DNA from: Siphonodentalium dalli
Lineage: Eukaryota; Mollusca; Scaphopoda; Gadilida; Siphonodentaliidae
Length of the DNA stretch: 64,000 nucleotides
Assembly (NCBI GenBank): GCA_032622095.1
Contig: CP136062.1
Span: 227,244,578 to 227,308,577, forward strand
Reading direction: 5' to 3'
Position 1 is the first letter of the stretch. Every line of letters starts with the position of its first letter. The position numbers and the translations under genes are program-made. The notes below the pieces were generated by a model that did not search any database, was not told the DNA's origin, and saw nothing but the letters and a program-made list of their open reading frames with translations. This document shows, piece by piece, positions 46,390 through 58,059 of the stretch.

Positions 46390-48442
46390 ATTACGTATAT
46401 AACTCTAATATATAACTGTATAACATGATATTCCCTAATATATAACTGTATAACATGATATGTATATAACTCTAATATATAACTGTAATATATAACTCTA
46501 ATATATAACTGTATAACATGATATTCTGTATATAACTCTAATATATAATTGTATAACATGATATTCTCTAATATATAACTGTATAACATGTTATGTATAT
46601 AACTCTAATATATAACTGTATAACATGATATTCTGTATATAACTCTAATATATAACTGTATAACATGATATTCTCTAATATATAACTGTATAACATGATA
46701 TGTATATAACTCTAATATATAACTGTATAACATGATATTCTGTATATAACTCTAATATATAACTGTATAACATGATATTCTCTAATATATAACTGTATAA
46801 CATGATATGTATATAACTCTAATATATAACTGTATACCATGATATTCGGTATATAACTCTAATATATAACTGTATAACATGATATTCTGTATATAACTCT
46901 AATATATAACTGTATAACATGATATTCTGTATATAACTCTAATATATAACTGTATAACATGATATTATATAACTCTAATATATAACTGTATAACATGATA
47001 TTCTCTAATATATAACTGTATAACATGATATGTATATAACTCTAATATATAACTGTAATATATAACTCTAATATATAACTGTATAACATGATATGTATAT
47101 AACTCTAATATATAACTGTATAACATGATATTCTCTAATATATAACTGTATAACATGATATGCATATAACTCTAATATACAACTGTATAACATGATATTC
47201 TGTATATAACTCTAATATAAAACTGTATAACATGATATTCTCTAATATATAACTGTATAACATGATATGTATATAACTCTAATATATAACTGTATAACAT
47301 GATATGTATATAACTCTAATATATAACTGTATAACATGACATTACGTATATAACTCTAATATATAACTCTAATATATAACTCTAATATATAACTGTATAA
47401 CATGATATAACTCTAATATATAACTGTATAACATGACGTATATAACTCTAATATATAACTGTAATATATAACTCTAATATATAACTGTATAACATGATAT
47501 TCTGTATATAACTCTAATATATAACTGTATAACATGATATTCTCTAATATATAACTGTATAACATGATATGTATATAACTCTAATATATAACTGTATAAC
47601 ATGATATTCTGTATATAACTCTAATATATAACTGTATAACATGATATTCTCTAATATATAACTGTATAACATGATATGTATATAACTCTAATATATAACT
47701 GTATACCATGATATTCGGTATATAACTCTAATATATAACTGTATAACATGATATTCTGTATATAACTCTAATATATAACTGTATAACATGATATTCTGTA
47801 TATAACTCTAATATATAACTGTATAACATGATATTATATAACTCTAATATATAACTGTATAACATGATATTCTCTAATATATAACTGTATAACATGATAT
47901 GTATATAACTCTAATATATAACTGTAATATATAACTCTAATATATAACTGTATAACATGATATGTATATAACTCTAATATATAACTGTATAACATGATAT
48001 TCTCTAATATATAACTGTATAACATGATATGCATATAACTCTAATATACAACTGTATAACATGATATTCTGTATATAACTCTAATATATAACTGTATAAC
48101 ATGATATTCTCTAATATATAACTGTATAACATGATATGTATATAACTCTAATATATAACTGTATAACATGATATGTATATAACTCTAATATATAACTGTA
48201 TAACATGACATTACGTATATAACTCTAATATATAACTCTAATATATAACTCTAATATATAACTGTATAACATGATATAACTCTAATATATAACTGTATAA
48301 CATGACGTATATAACTCTAATATATAACTGTAATATATAACTCTAATATATAACTGTATAACATGATATTCTGTATATAACTCTAATATATAACTGTATA
48401 ACATGATATTCTCTAATATATAACTGTATAACATGATATTCT
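46390..48442. repeat. AT-rich minisatellite (about 2 kb) with an 869-bp higher-order repeat
   Basis: The array is built from TATATAACTCTAATATATAA and CTGTATAACATGATATTC blocks of about 20-42 bp. Private variants (TGTATACCATGATATTCGG at about 46830 and 47699; CATGACATTACG at about 47336 and 48205) recur exactly 869 bp apart, so one large block was duplicated recently. Repetitive short frames on the minus strand are incidental. Confidence 0.96.
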
Positions 48443-48699
48443 TCGAGTGCGAATGCTGTGTCACGCAACGGCCAGCGGAATAACAGTCTACTTATCTCTG
48501 CAAAAATCTACACGACACCAACTATATGATTCATGTATGATTTCATTAATGTCGCCAATGAGAGAGTGGCCCAAGTGAAAGCGTGCAAAAACTGAGTCCA
48601 AGAATATATGTCTCAGACTCTCAGTGCATTGTCACTCTAATGTTTGTGCTTGATTCGTCTGGCTGTTTTTCTCATCTTCTTTACCTTCCTTACGTTACC

Positions 48700-49075
48700 T
48701 TAAGTATGTAGTGGACGCTGGCGGTCTGCCACTATATCCACCTCACATTGTGTTATTTCACCGTATTCGGCTGCATCTCCAGACATATTTGGGTTGTATG
48801 TTTGAAAATCAGTCACCAATTCCGCTTTATAGTCATATTTAATATCCTGATTCTTCCAATGATGATCTAGTCTGTTTTTGAATTGGTTTATATCCTCAGC
48901 ACACACCACTTCGTCTGGTAGATTGTTCCAAGTTGTGACCACTCTCTGGCTGAATGTATATTTTCTAACGTCATAGTTAGATCTTTCCTTGTACAATTTA
49001 TAGTTGTGGCCTCTGATCCGAGATTCGGTGTTTCTTGTAAGAATGTTAGATACTTCCTCAATAAAAATAACAAAA
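48700..49075 (-). pseudogene. CR1-type LINE, C-terminal fragment
   Basis: The minus-strand peptide RGHNYKLYKERSNYDVRKYT then FSQRVVTTWNNLPDEVV and NQFKNRLDHHW is the hallmark C terminus of CR1-type non-LTR polymerases (RGHxxKL...R...F...RVVxxWNxLPxxVV...FKxxLDxxW). The catalytic domain is missing. It is open to 48700 and adjoins two tandem arrays on its 5' side. It is a different LINE family from the element at 50112-51948. Confidence 0.87.
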
Positions 49076-49111
49076 AGAACTGAAAAGGAAACACTCACTC
49101 GATGGGTCCAT

Positions 49112-49409
49112 TCTGTACGTAGCATGCATGGTGTTTGTTACTTTATGGTCTGTACGTAGCATGCATGGTGTTTGTTACTTTATCGTCTGTACGTAGCATG
49201 CATGGTGTTTGTTACTTTATGGTCTGTACGTAGCATGCATGGTGTTTGTTACTTTATGGTCTGTACGTAGCATGCATGGTGTTTGTTACTTTATGGTCTG
49301 TACGTAGCATGCATGGTGTTTGTTACTTTATGGTCTGTACGTAGCATGCATGGTGTTTGTTACTTTATGGTCTGTACGTAGCATGCATGGTGTTTGTTAC
49401 TTTATGGTC
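49112..49409. repeat. 37-bp tandem array, 8 near-identical copies
   Basis: The unit TCTGTACGTAGCATGCATGG plus TGTTTGTTACTTTATGG has only one visible base variant (TATCG at about 49182). Confidence 0.97.
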
Positions 49410-49429
49410 TAGTTGTGTTGTATTCTAAA

Positions 49430-49778
49430 CTGTTAGGGACACATATACCTCTTCATGTCTGTTAGGGACACATATACCTCTTCATGTCTGTTAGGGACAC
49501 ATATACCTCTTCATGTCTGTTAGGGACACATATACCTCTTCATGTCTGTTAGGGACACATATACCTCTTCATGTCTGTTAGGGACACATATACCTCTTCA
49601 TGTCTGTTAGGGACACATATACCTCTTCATGTCTGTTAGGGACACATATACCTCTTCATGTCTGTTAGGGACACATATACCTCTTCATGTCTGTTAGGGA
49701 CACATATACCTCTTCATGTCTGTTAGGGACACATATACCTCTTCATGTCTGTTAGGGACACATATACCTCTTCATGTC
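49430..49778. repeat. 29-bp tandem array, 12 identical copies
   Basis: CTGTTAGGGACACATATACC then TCTTCATGT, repeated without a visible difference. Absence of divergence implies very recent expansion or homogenisation. Confidence 0.97.
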
Positions 49779-50111
49779 TTCGTGTAATTTGAATATAATT
49801 GGGAATTACGAGAGCACTATGTGCGCAGCATTTCAGTCGGGAACATATTAGTCGTGAACGTGCTTACCTTTTTACTTATACTTAATTTGAATATTGACGT
49901 ATAAAACGTATAAAACGTATAAAACATATTTGAGTCGAGGAGTCCCAGGTCAGCTATCGATTTTTGAAATTAGTTATTTCTTAAGATAAGTTCTTTTTGT
50001 GGCCTGGAAAATATTCGCCAAGGCGACGGCCTCGGACAAAATTGCGGATGAAGAAGGACAACTCTAAAATAAAGTGGAAATACGGCCATATTTCATGCTA
50101 ATCAATTGATA

Positions 50112-51948
50112 TATATATCTTTATTGCCTCCTATATGGAGAGATTATATTACACAACATAACAATTAATGGAGAAATAGACTATACATATGTACACGGCC
50201 GGATAAATTTGAGAATATCCAATCTTTAGTAATTCTGTACTCCCTTCACAATGTTGCAATCACGAAGAAGAAAGACAGCAGCATCGATGATAAGGTCTCC
50301 AACATTAATCAAAGTATTTGATCTTTCGAGAATGTTTACGTTTCCTAGGAAAAGTGACGAAAGCTGCTCCCCCGAGAGGGAAGCTAAAAACTCGTACTGC
50401 TCTATACCCTGTATATCAATCACTCTTTCCCAGAATATATCGCGAAGACGAATCAACACTCCTGCACAGCACTCAAACGTTACATGTATAATTTCATTAT
50501 TATATGTCAAGCCACATTGAGCGCAGCACAAGTTATTTGCATATGTGGTTTTGTTCAGGAGAAGTGCGAGATTACGCAGTTCCCTTGAGCGATGGCGGTT
50601 CCGGGAATAGAGATACCAGACGTCCCATAGAGTGAGAGGGTCAGAGTGACATTGCGAGAAGAAAGACAGCTCAGGATCGCTAGTAATACATTCCAAGCAC
50701 TCTGCCCTGTAGCAGTTTTCAATTTGAGTTTTGACGAGGTTCTTCCATTCTTGTTTCCCTGGGAAAATCCCAGCGTCAAGGAAATCTAGAAGAAACACCA
50801 GAAGGTCGTATTTTTCAAGGAGTGGCATCACATCTGTTACGAATCCAAATGGTCGTTTGTCGAAAAGAATGTACTGGTGTGCCTTGAAAACGAAAAGTTC
50901 CAGCGGAACCTGATGACCAATTGGAAGACGAATTAAGTTTCCGATGAAAGAAAGTTTTTTGATGTGGATTTCCTTCTCTATAGGTAACATTCCTAGAAGG
51001 CCCATCGACAGAGTAGTTCGCGCACGAACTGGTAGAGACTGACAATGTTTAACACAGGTACGCAGGCTCTTCTCTAAGGTTTGAATTGCAGCGGTGCTGG
51101 TAAGCGGTAATAATTCGGCTCCGTATAGGGCTCTAGGAAATACAACAGACTTCATTATTTTGACAATAGTCCTCGGTGTGCTTGATTGTAGCGCCCGCTT
51201 TCCTTGCACCGAGAAGTATGTCCGTCTCAATTTATCTGACATAATGTCTGCTCGCACTGTTGGGGTGTGGAATTTCGTCTGTAAGATACCGAGATGAACA
51301 CACACCGAACTTTCAGTGATGGGGGTCCCCCCGATGGACCACGACCTAGTATGTGAATTGTGCTGTTGCTTCGATTCGTTGAATACTACAATCTGACTCT
51401 TGGAAGATGAGAATTCGAACCGCCATTTTGTGCTGTATTTGAAACAGGTTGAGAGCATCGAGTCGAGGCCGTGTTTTGTGAGTGACATGATTGCGATGTC
51501 ATCGGCTGTCGTTGGAGCAGCACACTTGATAGCATTAACAGATAGTCCATTGGTGTCACACGATAGTTCTTTAATGAGATCGTTCACGAAGACGAGGTAA
51601 AAAAACGGAGAACACACGGCACCCTGGCGGGTACCTTGACTTATGTTCAGTGGATCAGATATACATCCGTTATATATTACTCGACTCGTACAGTCACGGT
51701 GCATGTTGGCAATCAGGCGGAGCAATTTGCCTCCTATGCCTAGGTTATTTAATTTCAGCAGAAGACCAGAGTGCCAAACCTTATCAAATGCTTTCTGAGA
51801 GTCCAAAAAGCAGGTATACACCCGAGATCCTTGGTCCTTGGCGTAGTTGATGACTTCCTGTAAGATGAAGGACGTCATCGAACAACTTATATTTTTCTGG
51901 AAGCCATTCTGTAGTGAGTGTGGAAATCCATAGAGAATAGAACTATGT
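50112..51948 (-). mobile_element. 5'-truncated non-LTR retrotransposon insertion
   Basis: A perfect 35-bp direct repeat starting GAAATACGGCCATATTTCAT lies at 50077-50111 and 51949-51983, flanking the insertion exactly. On the minus strand the 3' end shows AATAAA (50120-50125) followed by a short GATATATA-like tail; the 5' end starts inside the reverse transcriptase domain. Truncation at the 5' end, a tail with a polyadenylation signal and a target duplication are what target-primed reverse transcription produces. The identical flanks and unbroken frame suggest that it is recent. Confidence 0.93.
50226..51948 (-). CDS. Non-LTR retrotransposon reverse transcriptase, N-terminally truncated
   Basis: The frame encodes about 570 residues of a LINE polymerase. 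In order: QNGFQKNISCSMTSFILQE (finger region), SQKAFDKVWH (motif A region), QGTRQGAVCSPFFYLVFVND (motif B), then APTTADDIAIMS at the catalytic motif C. The usual Y/F-A-D-D reads T-A-D-D here; both aspartates are kept, but loss of the aromatic residue probably lowers activity. A thumb region follows (SLPVRARTTLSMGLLGMLPI), and the C-terminal tail has CAQCGLTYNNEIIHVTFECC, a zinc-binding pattern. The endonuclease and any ORF1 are absent because of the 5' truncation. The frame reaches upstream to 52025 only by reading through the target duplication into flanking DNA, so I start it at the junction. A decayed relative lies at 18130-18575. The family is CR1/L2/Jockey-like; I cannot be more exact. 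Confidence 0.9.
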
Positions 51949-52025
51949 GAAATACGGCCATATTTCATGCTAATCAATTGATAATGCGGCCATGTTTCGT
52001 TGAACAACGTATTGATAAATAACAC

Positions 52026-52374
52026 GATTTTGGAAATTTTATACCAAAGTTGACAGTGGATAGAATTATTTTGTTGTAATTAATCGATTCTGATAACTAG
52101 AGCGTATTTTGAAGAAATCTTGTTGTTGTAACTTGATGATATGGGGACCGTCTGATCGGATTGATTACCTTTAAATCAGTTTTTATACTTATTATTATCG
52201 TATCATTTAAGCTGTTCGTGTGGTATCTACACTTATTATTATCGTATCATTAAGCTGGTCGTGTGGTGTCTACACTTATTATTATCGTATCAACTAAGCT
52301 GTTCATGTGGTGTCTACACTTTTTAGTGTCTGTTACCAACGACGCTGAGGTTATATATTACATGTTTCTTCGCA
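52026..52374. other. Repeat terminus and a 44-bp tandem
   Basis: GGGGACCGTCTGATCGGATT near 52143 matches the dispersed-repeat end at 25365. At 52190-52320 there are three copies of a unit of about 47 bp with TTATTATTATCGTATCA and TGTGGTGTCTACAC. Confidence 0.75.
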
Positions 52375-52935
52375 TGTGAGCGGGGGGGGGGGGGGGGGGT
52401 CGCAAAACATTTTCAGGCACGTATGCTGATTTTTACCTTTCGACCCTTGTTGGGACCCACCCACCCCCGCGTCCAAACTTTTTTTCCGTTTTCGGCAGTT
52501 TTTCCGACCATTTTGGACACCCACCCCCATTTAACACTAAACAGAGATTTGCGGTGGGGAAATTCACTGTAAACAGCTGTATATGAATTTCTGTTCATAA
52601 CATTAAAATTTTGTCATGGATGTTAACATTGACATGTAATAGAACCGAGTCATTTTGGGGTCATTCGTCCAAAAAACATGGCTGCGAGCGGCCATCTTGG
52701 ATGTCAAAATTTGCAACAAAATACAACACGATAACTGCCGTCAGTTTAGCAGTTAGAATTACATTATTTCTCTAATTCTAATGTGTTTTAAGCCAAACTT
52801 ATTGCAAAAACAGTCAAAAAACTTGCAGAAATTTGTTTTGGGATTTGCGGAAAAAATTTGTGATGTCCCATCGAATGCATACGTGCCCGGAAATAAATCT
52901 CCCCCCCCCCCCCCACCTGATGTGAGGGGAAATGT
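52375..52935. mobile_element. Inverted-repeat element with poly-G/poly-C subtermini
   Basis: The left side (CGCATGTGAGCGGGGG..., then CAGGCACGTATGC) is inverted at the right (GCATACGTGCCCGG, then CCCCCCACCTGATGTGAGG). The interior of about 430 bp is non-coding. The superfamily and target duplication are unresolved. Confidence 0.55.
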
Positions 52936-53039
52936 TTACTAATTTAATTGGTGTCAGATATGGTCGACCATCTTTGAGAACAAGTGTATGGCCGCACATC
53001 GGACGACAGTGTATGCATGCAATGATGCAAGCAATTCGT

Positions 53040-53510
53040 CGAAGATTTTAACCGTACATGGCTCATTCGAGCTTTCAAATATTGTCAACGTAATTTGGAA
53101 GTATGTAAAAGATAGGTTAATATATACCTGAAATATTGATATACCGGGCTTCACGTGCTCTGAAAAATACTTGCCATTGTAACAGACGTTTTATAGCATT
53201 TTTAAATTTTTCGCACAGAAGTGAAATAAACGCTCTTTATTGCTACCATATCGGGAATAGTAATGACTAATACGGAACGCTCTGTTCTGTTCCATGCCGT
53301 GCTCGTGGCTGTTGTTTGTTTGGGGCCCAAACACCGAGTTCAAAGTTGTATTTGTATTACTTAGATGCTTCTTTCTGGAACACATAACGCCCGTAGAAAG
53401 GTACATAGTTGAGGTATATTTATCGACCCATTTCAATACCTGGACTCATTCACAAGCGAATATTGTTAGGTGTATTTTGGAGCTCAAACAGACAAGTGGC
53501 TTCAAATAAT
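53040..53510 (+). repeat. Element I, the most complete copy
   Basis: It runs from ACATGGCTCATTCGAGCTTT through AATTTGGAAG, ATATTGATATACCGGGCTTC, CTCTGAAAAATACTTGCC, AACGCTCTTTATTGCTACC, GGAACGCTCTGTTCTGTTCC and TTTGGGGCCCAAACA to GCGAATATTGTTAGGTGTA and 'ggagctcaaac...gtggctt'. It has no terminal inverted repeat, no tail and no frame that I can see, so its class is open. Confidence 0.75.
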
Positions 53511-53689
53511 TCGCAGAGATATATCTTAATTTATTGAAATACAACGAAGAATTATTCTGAGATACGGGTGTTAATAACATATTGGATCGAAGTGGGTTAA
53601 TCGAGGGTGCATATCTGAGCGATTGGCGCATGAGAAGCATTGGTTGCTATTGGATAGATTCAGCACGGGTTTCTCGATTGTTTTAATGT

Positions 53690-54020
53690 GATGTGACGTA
53701 CTTCTGGCAGTGGTATCTCAGCGGCGCGATGGGAGATAACTCTGCCTGGAATTTGTGAAACGAGTTCAAACATAAATGTTGTGGCACAACATGAAAGTGT
53801 TGGGTTATTGCGCTTTACTCGCCACTGGAGTACTCCCAGTTCAAACACGAACGGCATCAAAAGGGAAGTCGGTAACCGAGAGGTAGCGCACTGGTCTCTC
53901 GTGCTAGCGGACCGGGGATCTAAACCTGGTCAGGGTATTCTGACAAAAATCAGAACTCGAACGTACACCAAGTTTGTCAGGCTGAAAAGTATTATTGAAT
54001 AAAGATCCGAATTCATAAAT
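53690..54020 (+). mobile_element. tRNA-derived SINE
   Basis: The segment GGTAACCGAGAGGTAGCGCA (53879) resembles a polymerase III box A, and GGATCTAAACCTGG (53925), about 45 bases later, resembles box B with the expected spacing for a tRNA-like head. An earlier tRNA-like pair is TGGTATCTCAGCGGCGCGAT (53720) with GAGTTCAAAC (53763). The 3' end has GAATAAAGATCCGAATTC. It is not a functional tRNA: the acceptor stems do not pair. Confidence 0.55.
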
Positions 54021-54568
54021 AATTGTTATATGTTTTGGTGTCAAGAAAATGTGAGTTTATTTCTGTATATGCATTTTATGTATGTTTAATATTCATAACA
54101 TAAATCAATTCCAATATTCGTGTGTGTGTGTTGATAATCTGATATGTTTGCTTTCTGAGAATAATCTCGTTAAGTTCAATGACAACTACAACGAAAATAG
54201 AAATAACAGTATTAAATCGCTCTTATTTTCGAATAATAACCGGCGCCGAACCGATTACAATGACCGTACTACAATATATAATTAATGTGTGCCCCATAAA
54301 ACATAGAGTTAGCAGCTTGATCTGATGAATAATTCTCATAAAACAGTCTCTTCAAAAAACGTCGATGACAAGTATAGCTGTTGTTGCGTGAGCAATACGT
54401 TGTGAGTACCAACTGACTCTGTGTTAACGTTTCCCAAACTTGGTAAGTTTTCTTGAATTTAGGACAAGTCGGTCAGAATATAACCCTGGACTACAACAAA
54501 TCATACAACGTTATGGCATTTCTGGAACTGAGGGGTATTCAACCGATTTTGGTCCATGTGACCGCCTT
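54021..54568. other. Non-coding stretch
   Basis: No supported gene. The frame at 54082-54285 is Asn-rich because of AT bias and has no motif. Confidence 0.4.
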
Positions 54569-54572
54569 TTAA

Positions 54573-54964
54573 CCCTTTACCCAACAAACCGGCCACAACC
54601 GGCCAAATAAAGCTTCAACAGCCTAAAATATCTTCGGTCTGTCTCAATAGAACCATACAGATATGGATATCATTGGAACCGGCTCCTTGACCACATTGTG
54701 ATAGTTACAGTTATGCCCTGTGCCAATGCATTCTCTTATATATGCGAGTCGACCATAGGTCGCCTCGCATATATAAGAGAATGCATTGGCCTAAAAAAAA
54801 TCTTTTTTTAACACTTTTTACCATTTTTTCTTACATTCTTTAACAATTTTATAATTTTTAATGTGTTAAGCCAATGCATTCTCTTATATATGCGAGGCGA
54901 CCTATGGTCGACTCGCATATATAAGAGAATGCATTGGCACAGGGCCCTTCTGTTGGGTAAAGGG
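54573..54964. mobile_element. TTAA-flanked MITE, family A, copy 3 (opposite orientation)
   Basis: TTAA at 54569-54572 and 54965-54968. CCCTTTACCCAACAAACCGG and GGGCCCTTCTGTTGGGTAAAGGG form the ends. Two mirror-image hairpin modules lie at about 54722-54790 and 54871-54940. Confidence 0.9.
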
Positions 54965-54968
54965 TTAA

Positions 54969-55356
54969 AAACAATTATTAGTTCCATGCATGATTATATG
55001 TTATGCAAGTTTTAGACCCCCCCCCCCAGAAATAAGATGGACGACCATGTGCGCAGAGACCATTCGGATGTCACCGCTGTCGACTCTTTTTCAACAACTT
55101 GGAGTGCATGGACAGTCGAACACACCATCAACTATCATCAAAATTAAGCACTTGAGTATGTAAATTTGTCATTAGACCACAAAACAGGAAAAAAACGGAT
55201 ACATCCAGTATTGATACCATCTGCTTTTTTCGAAAAGTAATAGGGAAATATTGTGTACGTGGGCGACAGGATAACGCTGCCCTATTACCATCCAACCACA
55301 TGTAAGAAGAGAAAAATATCAAGAGTAGAAATGTTCTAACAATAGCTATATAATAA
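54969..55356. other. Non-coding stretch
   Basis: No gene or repeat recognised, apart from a short poly-C run at about 55017. Confidence 0.4.
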
Positions 55357-55790
55357 TGTGACCCGCCATATCAAATCCAGTAGTAAGTCGGGATTTTTTT
55401 ACACTGTGACAATGCATTCTCTTATATATGCGAGTCGACCATAGGTCGCCTAACAATTTTTTACAATTTTAATAATTGTTTCTTGTATTCTTTAACAATT
55501 TTATAATTTCACCCATACAGAGCCCCAGACAAACATGAGCAGACGACACTCTTCTATATGCTTCTATATATGTGTGGGGCTCCCTGCAGGGTAATGGATG
55601 TTTTTTTATTTTATGTCCTAAAAATTGTAAGAAACATTTATTTAAAAAAAATTATAAAAAAATTGTTAGGCCAATGCATTCTCTTATATATGCGAGGCGA
55701 CCTATGGTCGACTCGCATATATAAGAGAATGCTTTGTCACAGGGTAAAAAAAATCCCGACTTACGACTGGATTTGATATGGCGGGTCACA
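55357..55790. mobile_element. TA-type MITE, family B, copy 3
   Basis: TGTGACCCGCCATATCAAAT ends, with TA on the right (55791-55792) and AA on the left. The left hairpin module has lost its right arm (GACCATAGGTCGCCTAACAA at about 55438); the right module is complete. Confidence 0.88.
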
Positions 55791-55879
55791 TATACTTTTC
55801 CAAATCATAGAACAAAATATTTCTTGTGTCAGAAAGTTCAGGGAAGAGCCTGCGAAATTTCATTTACATCAAGCCTTCA

Positions 55880-56580
55880 ACCGCATCGAGTCCGAGCTTG
55901 TACATGTACAGTAATGACCTAATTAATCGACTCAGTTAACCACAGCAGAATTATGTTTTATGGTTTATGCCATTATGGCAAAGGGGATGTCAGACCTAGT
56001 AGCTACAAACTGGGTGGAATAGCACCACACCGGCCCACCGGACTCGCAGGAAAATACTAGTATGAAGGGTCGACTGGTAACCGAGAGGGAACCCTCGGCT
56101 ATCTACAGGTCAACAAAGGATACAGTATAGTAAAATGGCCGATCATTCTGTCGCAATATATGTAAATTTTTCACGTGATATGTGTATAAAATAAATGTAT
56201 GCATACCATGACGGAAAAGGAACATAGCTGTAAGACTTATTAAAGATATGGTGATATCTTATTGTTATGCTGCCCAATTTGGGCAGGTACAGGTTTCAAG
56301 TTCATCGTGATATTAAATTTGCGAGGCATGATATGGGAAATGATTTAGACAACGCTCTAAATCACGATGAACGGGAAACACGGTGGTTGTTTTATGGTTT
56401 GCCATAATGGCATAAACCATAAAACAACCGCATCGAGTCCCAGCTTGTACATGTACAGTAATGACCTAATTAATCGACTCCTTTAACCACAGCAGAATTA
56501 TGGGTAACTTTTCAGGATTTAGTCGGTAATATGGCTTGTTGCCATTCATCGGAAAGCTCTCGGGGAGTTAGGGCATTACA
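55880..56580. repeat. MITE G-related repeats and a small palindrome
   Basis: The segments at 55880-55953 and 56427-56502 are direct copies (GCTTGTACATGTACAGTAAT, AATCGACTC...TTAACCACAGC). The second continues into the MITE G end (CAGGATTTAGTCGG, CCATTCATCGGAAAGCTCTC). A 46-bp hairpin built on TTTTATGGTTT(G)CCATAATGGC lies at 56383-56428. Confidence 0.7.
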
Positions 56581-58059
56581 TGTACCTCAAACTGTCAAAC
56601 TTTGAGTGAATTTGCCACGTTACACTACTATTGTTTGACACTTCAACTAATTGAACATTTCAGTTCAAAACTATCTATAAAATCAACATATATGTGCAAT
56701 TGGTCTGAAATGTCCAAGTAATGTTGTGGCAGGCATAATTAAACTTTTGGACTTTTTGGCAAACGTTGGCGGAGTAGACACTCAAATTCCATAACCAATG
56801 TTTCTTTGTACACATAAACTGTTATCAATGCATAAACTGTTATCAATGCATATATGACCCATAATGATAACCAACGTCTCCCCGTTAACGCTCCATACAG
56901 GAACGTGTCGACATGGGGTGCTTCGGTAAATTTGTTGGAAAGTTTATTCATGACACAACGTTAGTTGGTAACGTTGCATTGGTTTATTTTCCAACCGGTA
57001 ATTAGAGGGAATATGTTATTTTCAGAATAACGAAAACATATTTATTTATTCTTTTGGTCTCAAATGGCCACCAGTTGAACATTTTCCAACGTTAGTTTGG
57101 AAAATTTCCAACAGCTGATGAGTTTGAGTGCCAGTTGGAAAGTTCCAACAAGGGTGATGCAACTGGTATGTCAACTCTATGAGTTTGTCCTGTTGTTTAT
57201 GGATGGGCGTGGTAGCAAATTTCAAGGTGGAGACTCCCCCATTACATGCAGTAATATTGTCTATATTTTAGTCGTTTTCTTAATGACTGACAATGTTCAA
57301 TATAGCCTTTCGGAATCGCCAGACAAATGAGTTGAGCTTCTGCCACCATTTTGTAATCGATATATGTTTTTGTTTTTGTTGTTGTTGTTGTTGTTGCTGC
57401 TGCTGCTGAAGTGTTACCGGAAAGAGAAACATATTTCGATCAGGAACACAATTTGGACATTTGAAAAATAGTCATACTAGTGGGTACTTCAACCGAGATT
57501 ACTTTCACAAGAAATTACACCGATTTGTTGATACTTATAAAATTATCGACAACAATTATTTAAACCCACAATTTACGTTTTTGTATGATTCTAACACACG
57601 ATAAGAATTTGTTCCTGCCAAAGTGATGAACATCTTTCCAAATAGCTTCAAGATGACATGGACAATTTAACACGATTATATTAATATCCATATTTAGTCA
57701 GAGTTATTTCCTCAGACTATAGAATTGTCCAAATAATCTGTCAAATCATTGAAAAAGCACGATAGTAAATGGGCCAGATAATTTCTATCAACGAGTGATA
57801 ATCCATTCACATAATATGTGGTTCATTGTCAACGAGTGATAATCCATCCACATAATATGTGGTTCGTTGTTCTTCCGGGATATCGATTGAAGTCATTTTA
57901 GCGATGTTAACATGCATACTTTCCTTCATCGCTCGGGATATGCGTGAAAGGATTATCTCGACCAGTGGGACAATCTCCGTCTTGGTGATACACGATTGAC
58001 CGGTGTGAGTTTGCAGATAAGAGATAGATCACACCTGACTAATTAAGTGGTACTGCTAA
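56581..58059. other. Non-coding stretch with short repeats
   Basis: A (TTG)n(CTG)n trinucleotide tract lies at 57370-57408. A direct duplication of about 48 bp (CAACGAGTGATAATCCAT, ACATAATATGTGGTTC) lies at 57787-57875. No gene is supported. Confidence 0.5.

Noticed and set aside
50251-51850. Plus-strand frames of 60-89 codons
   Set aside because: Shadows of the LINE polymerase coding strand.
53879-53945. Functional tRNA gene
   Set aside because: Box A and B-like motifs are present, but the acceptor and anticodon stems do not pair; a SINE head explains it better.
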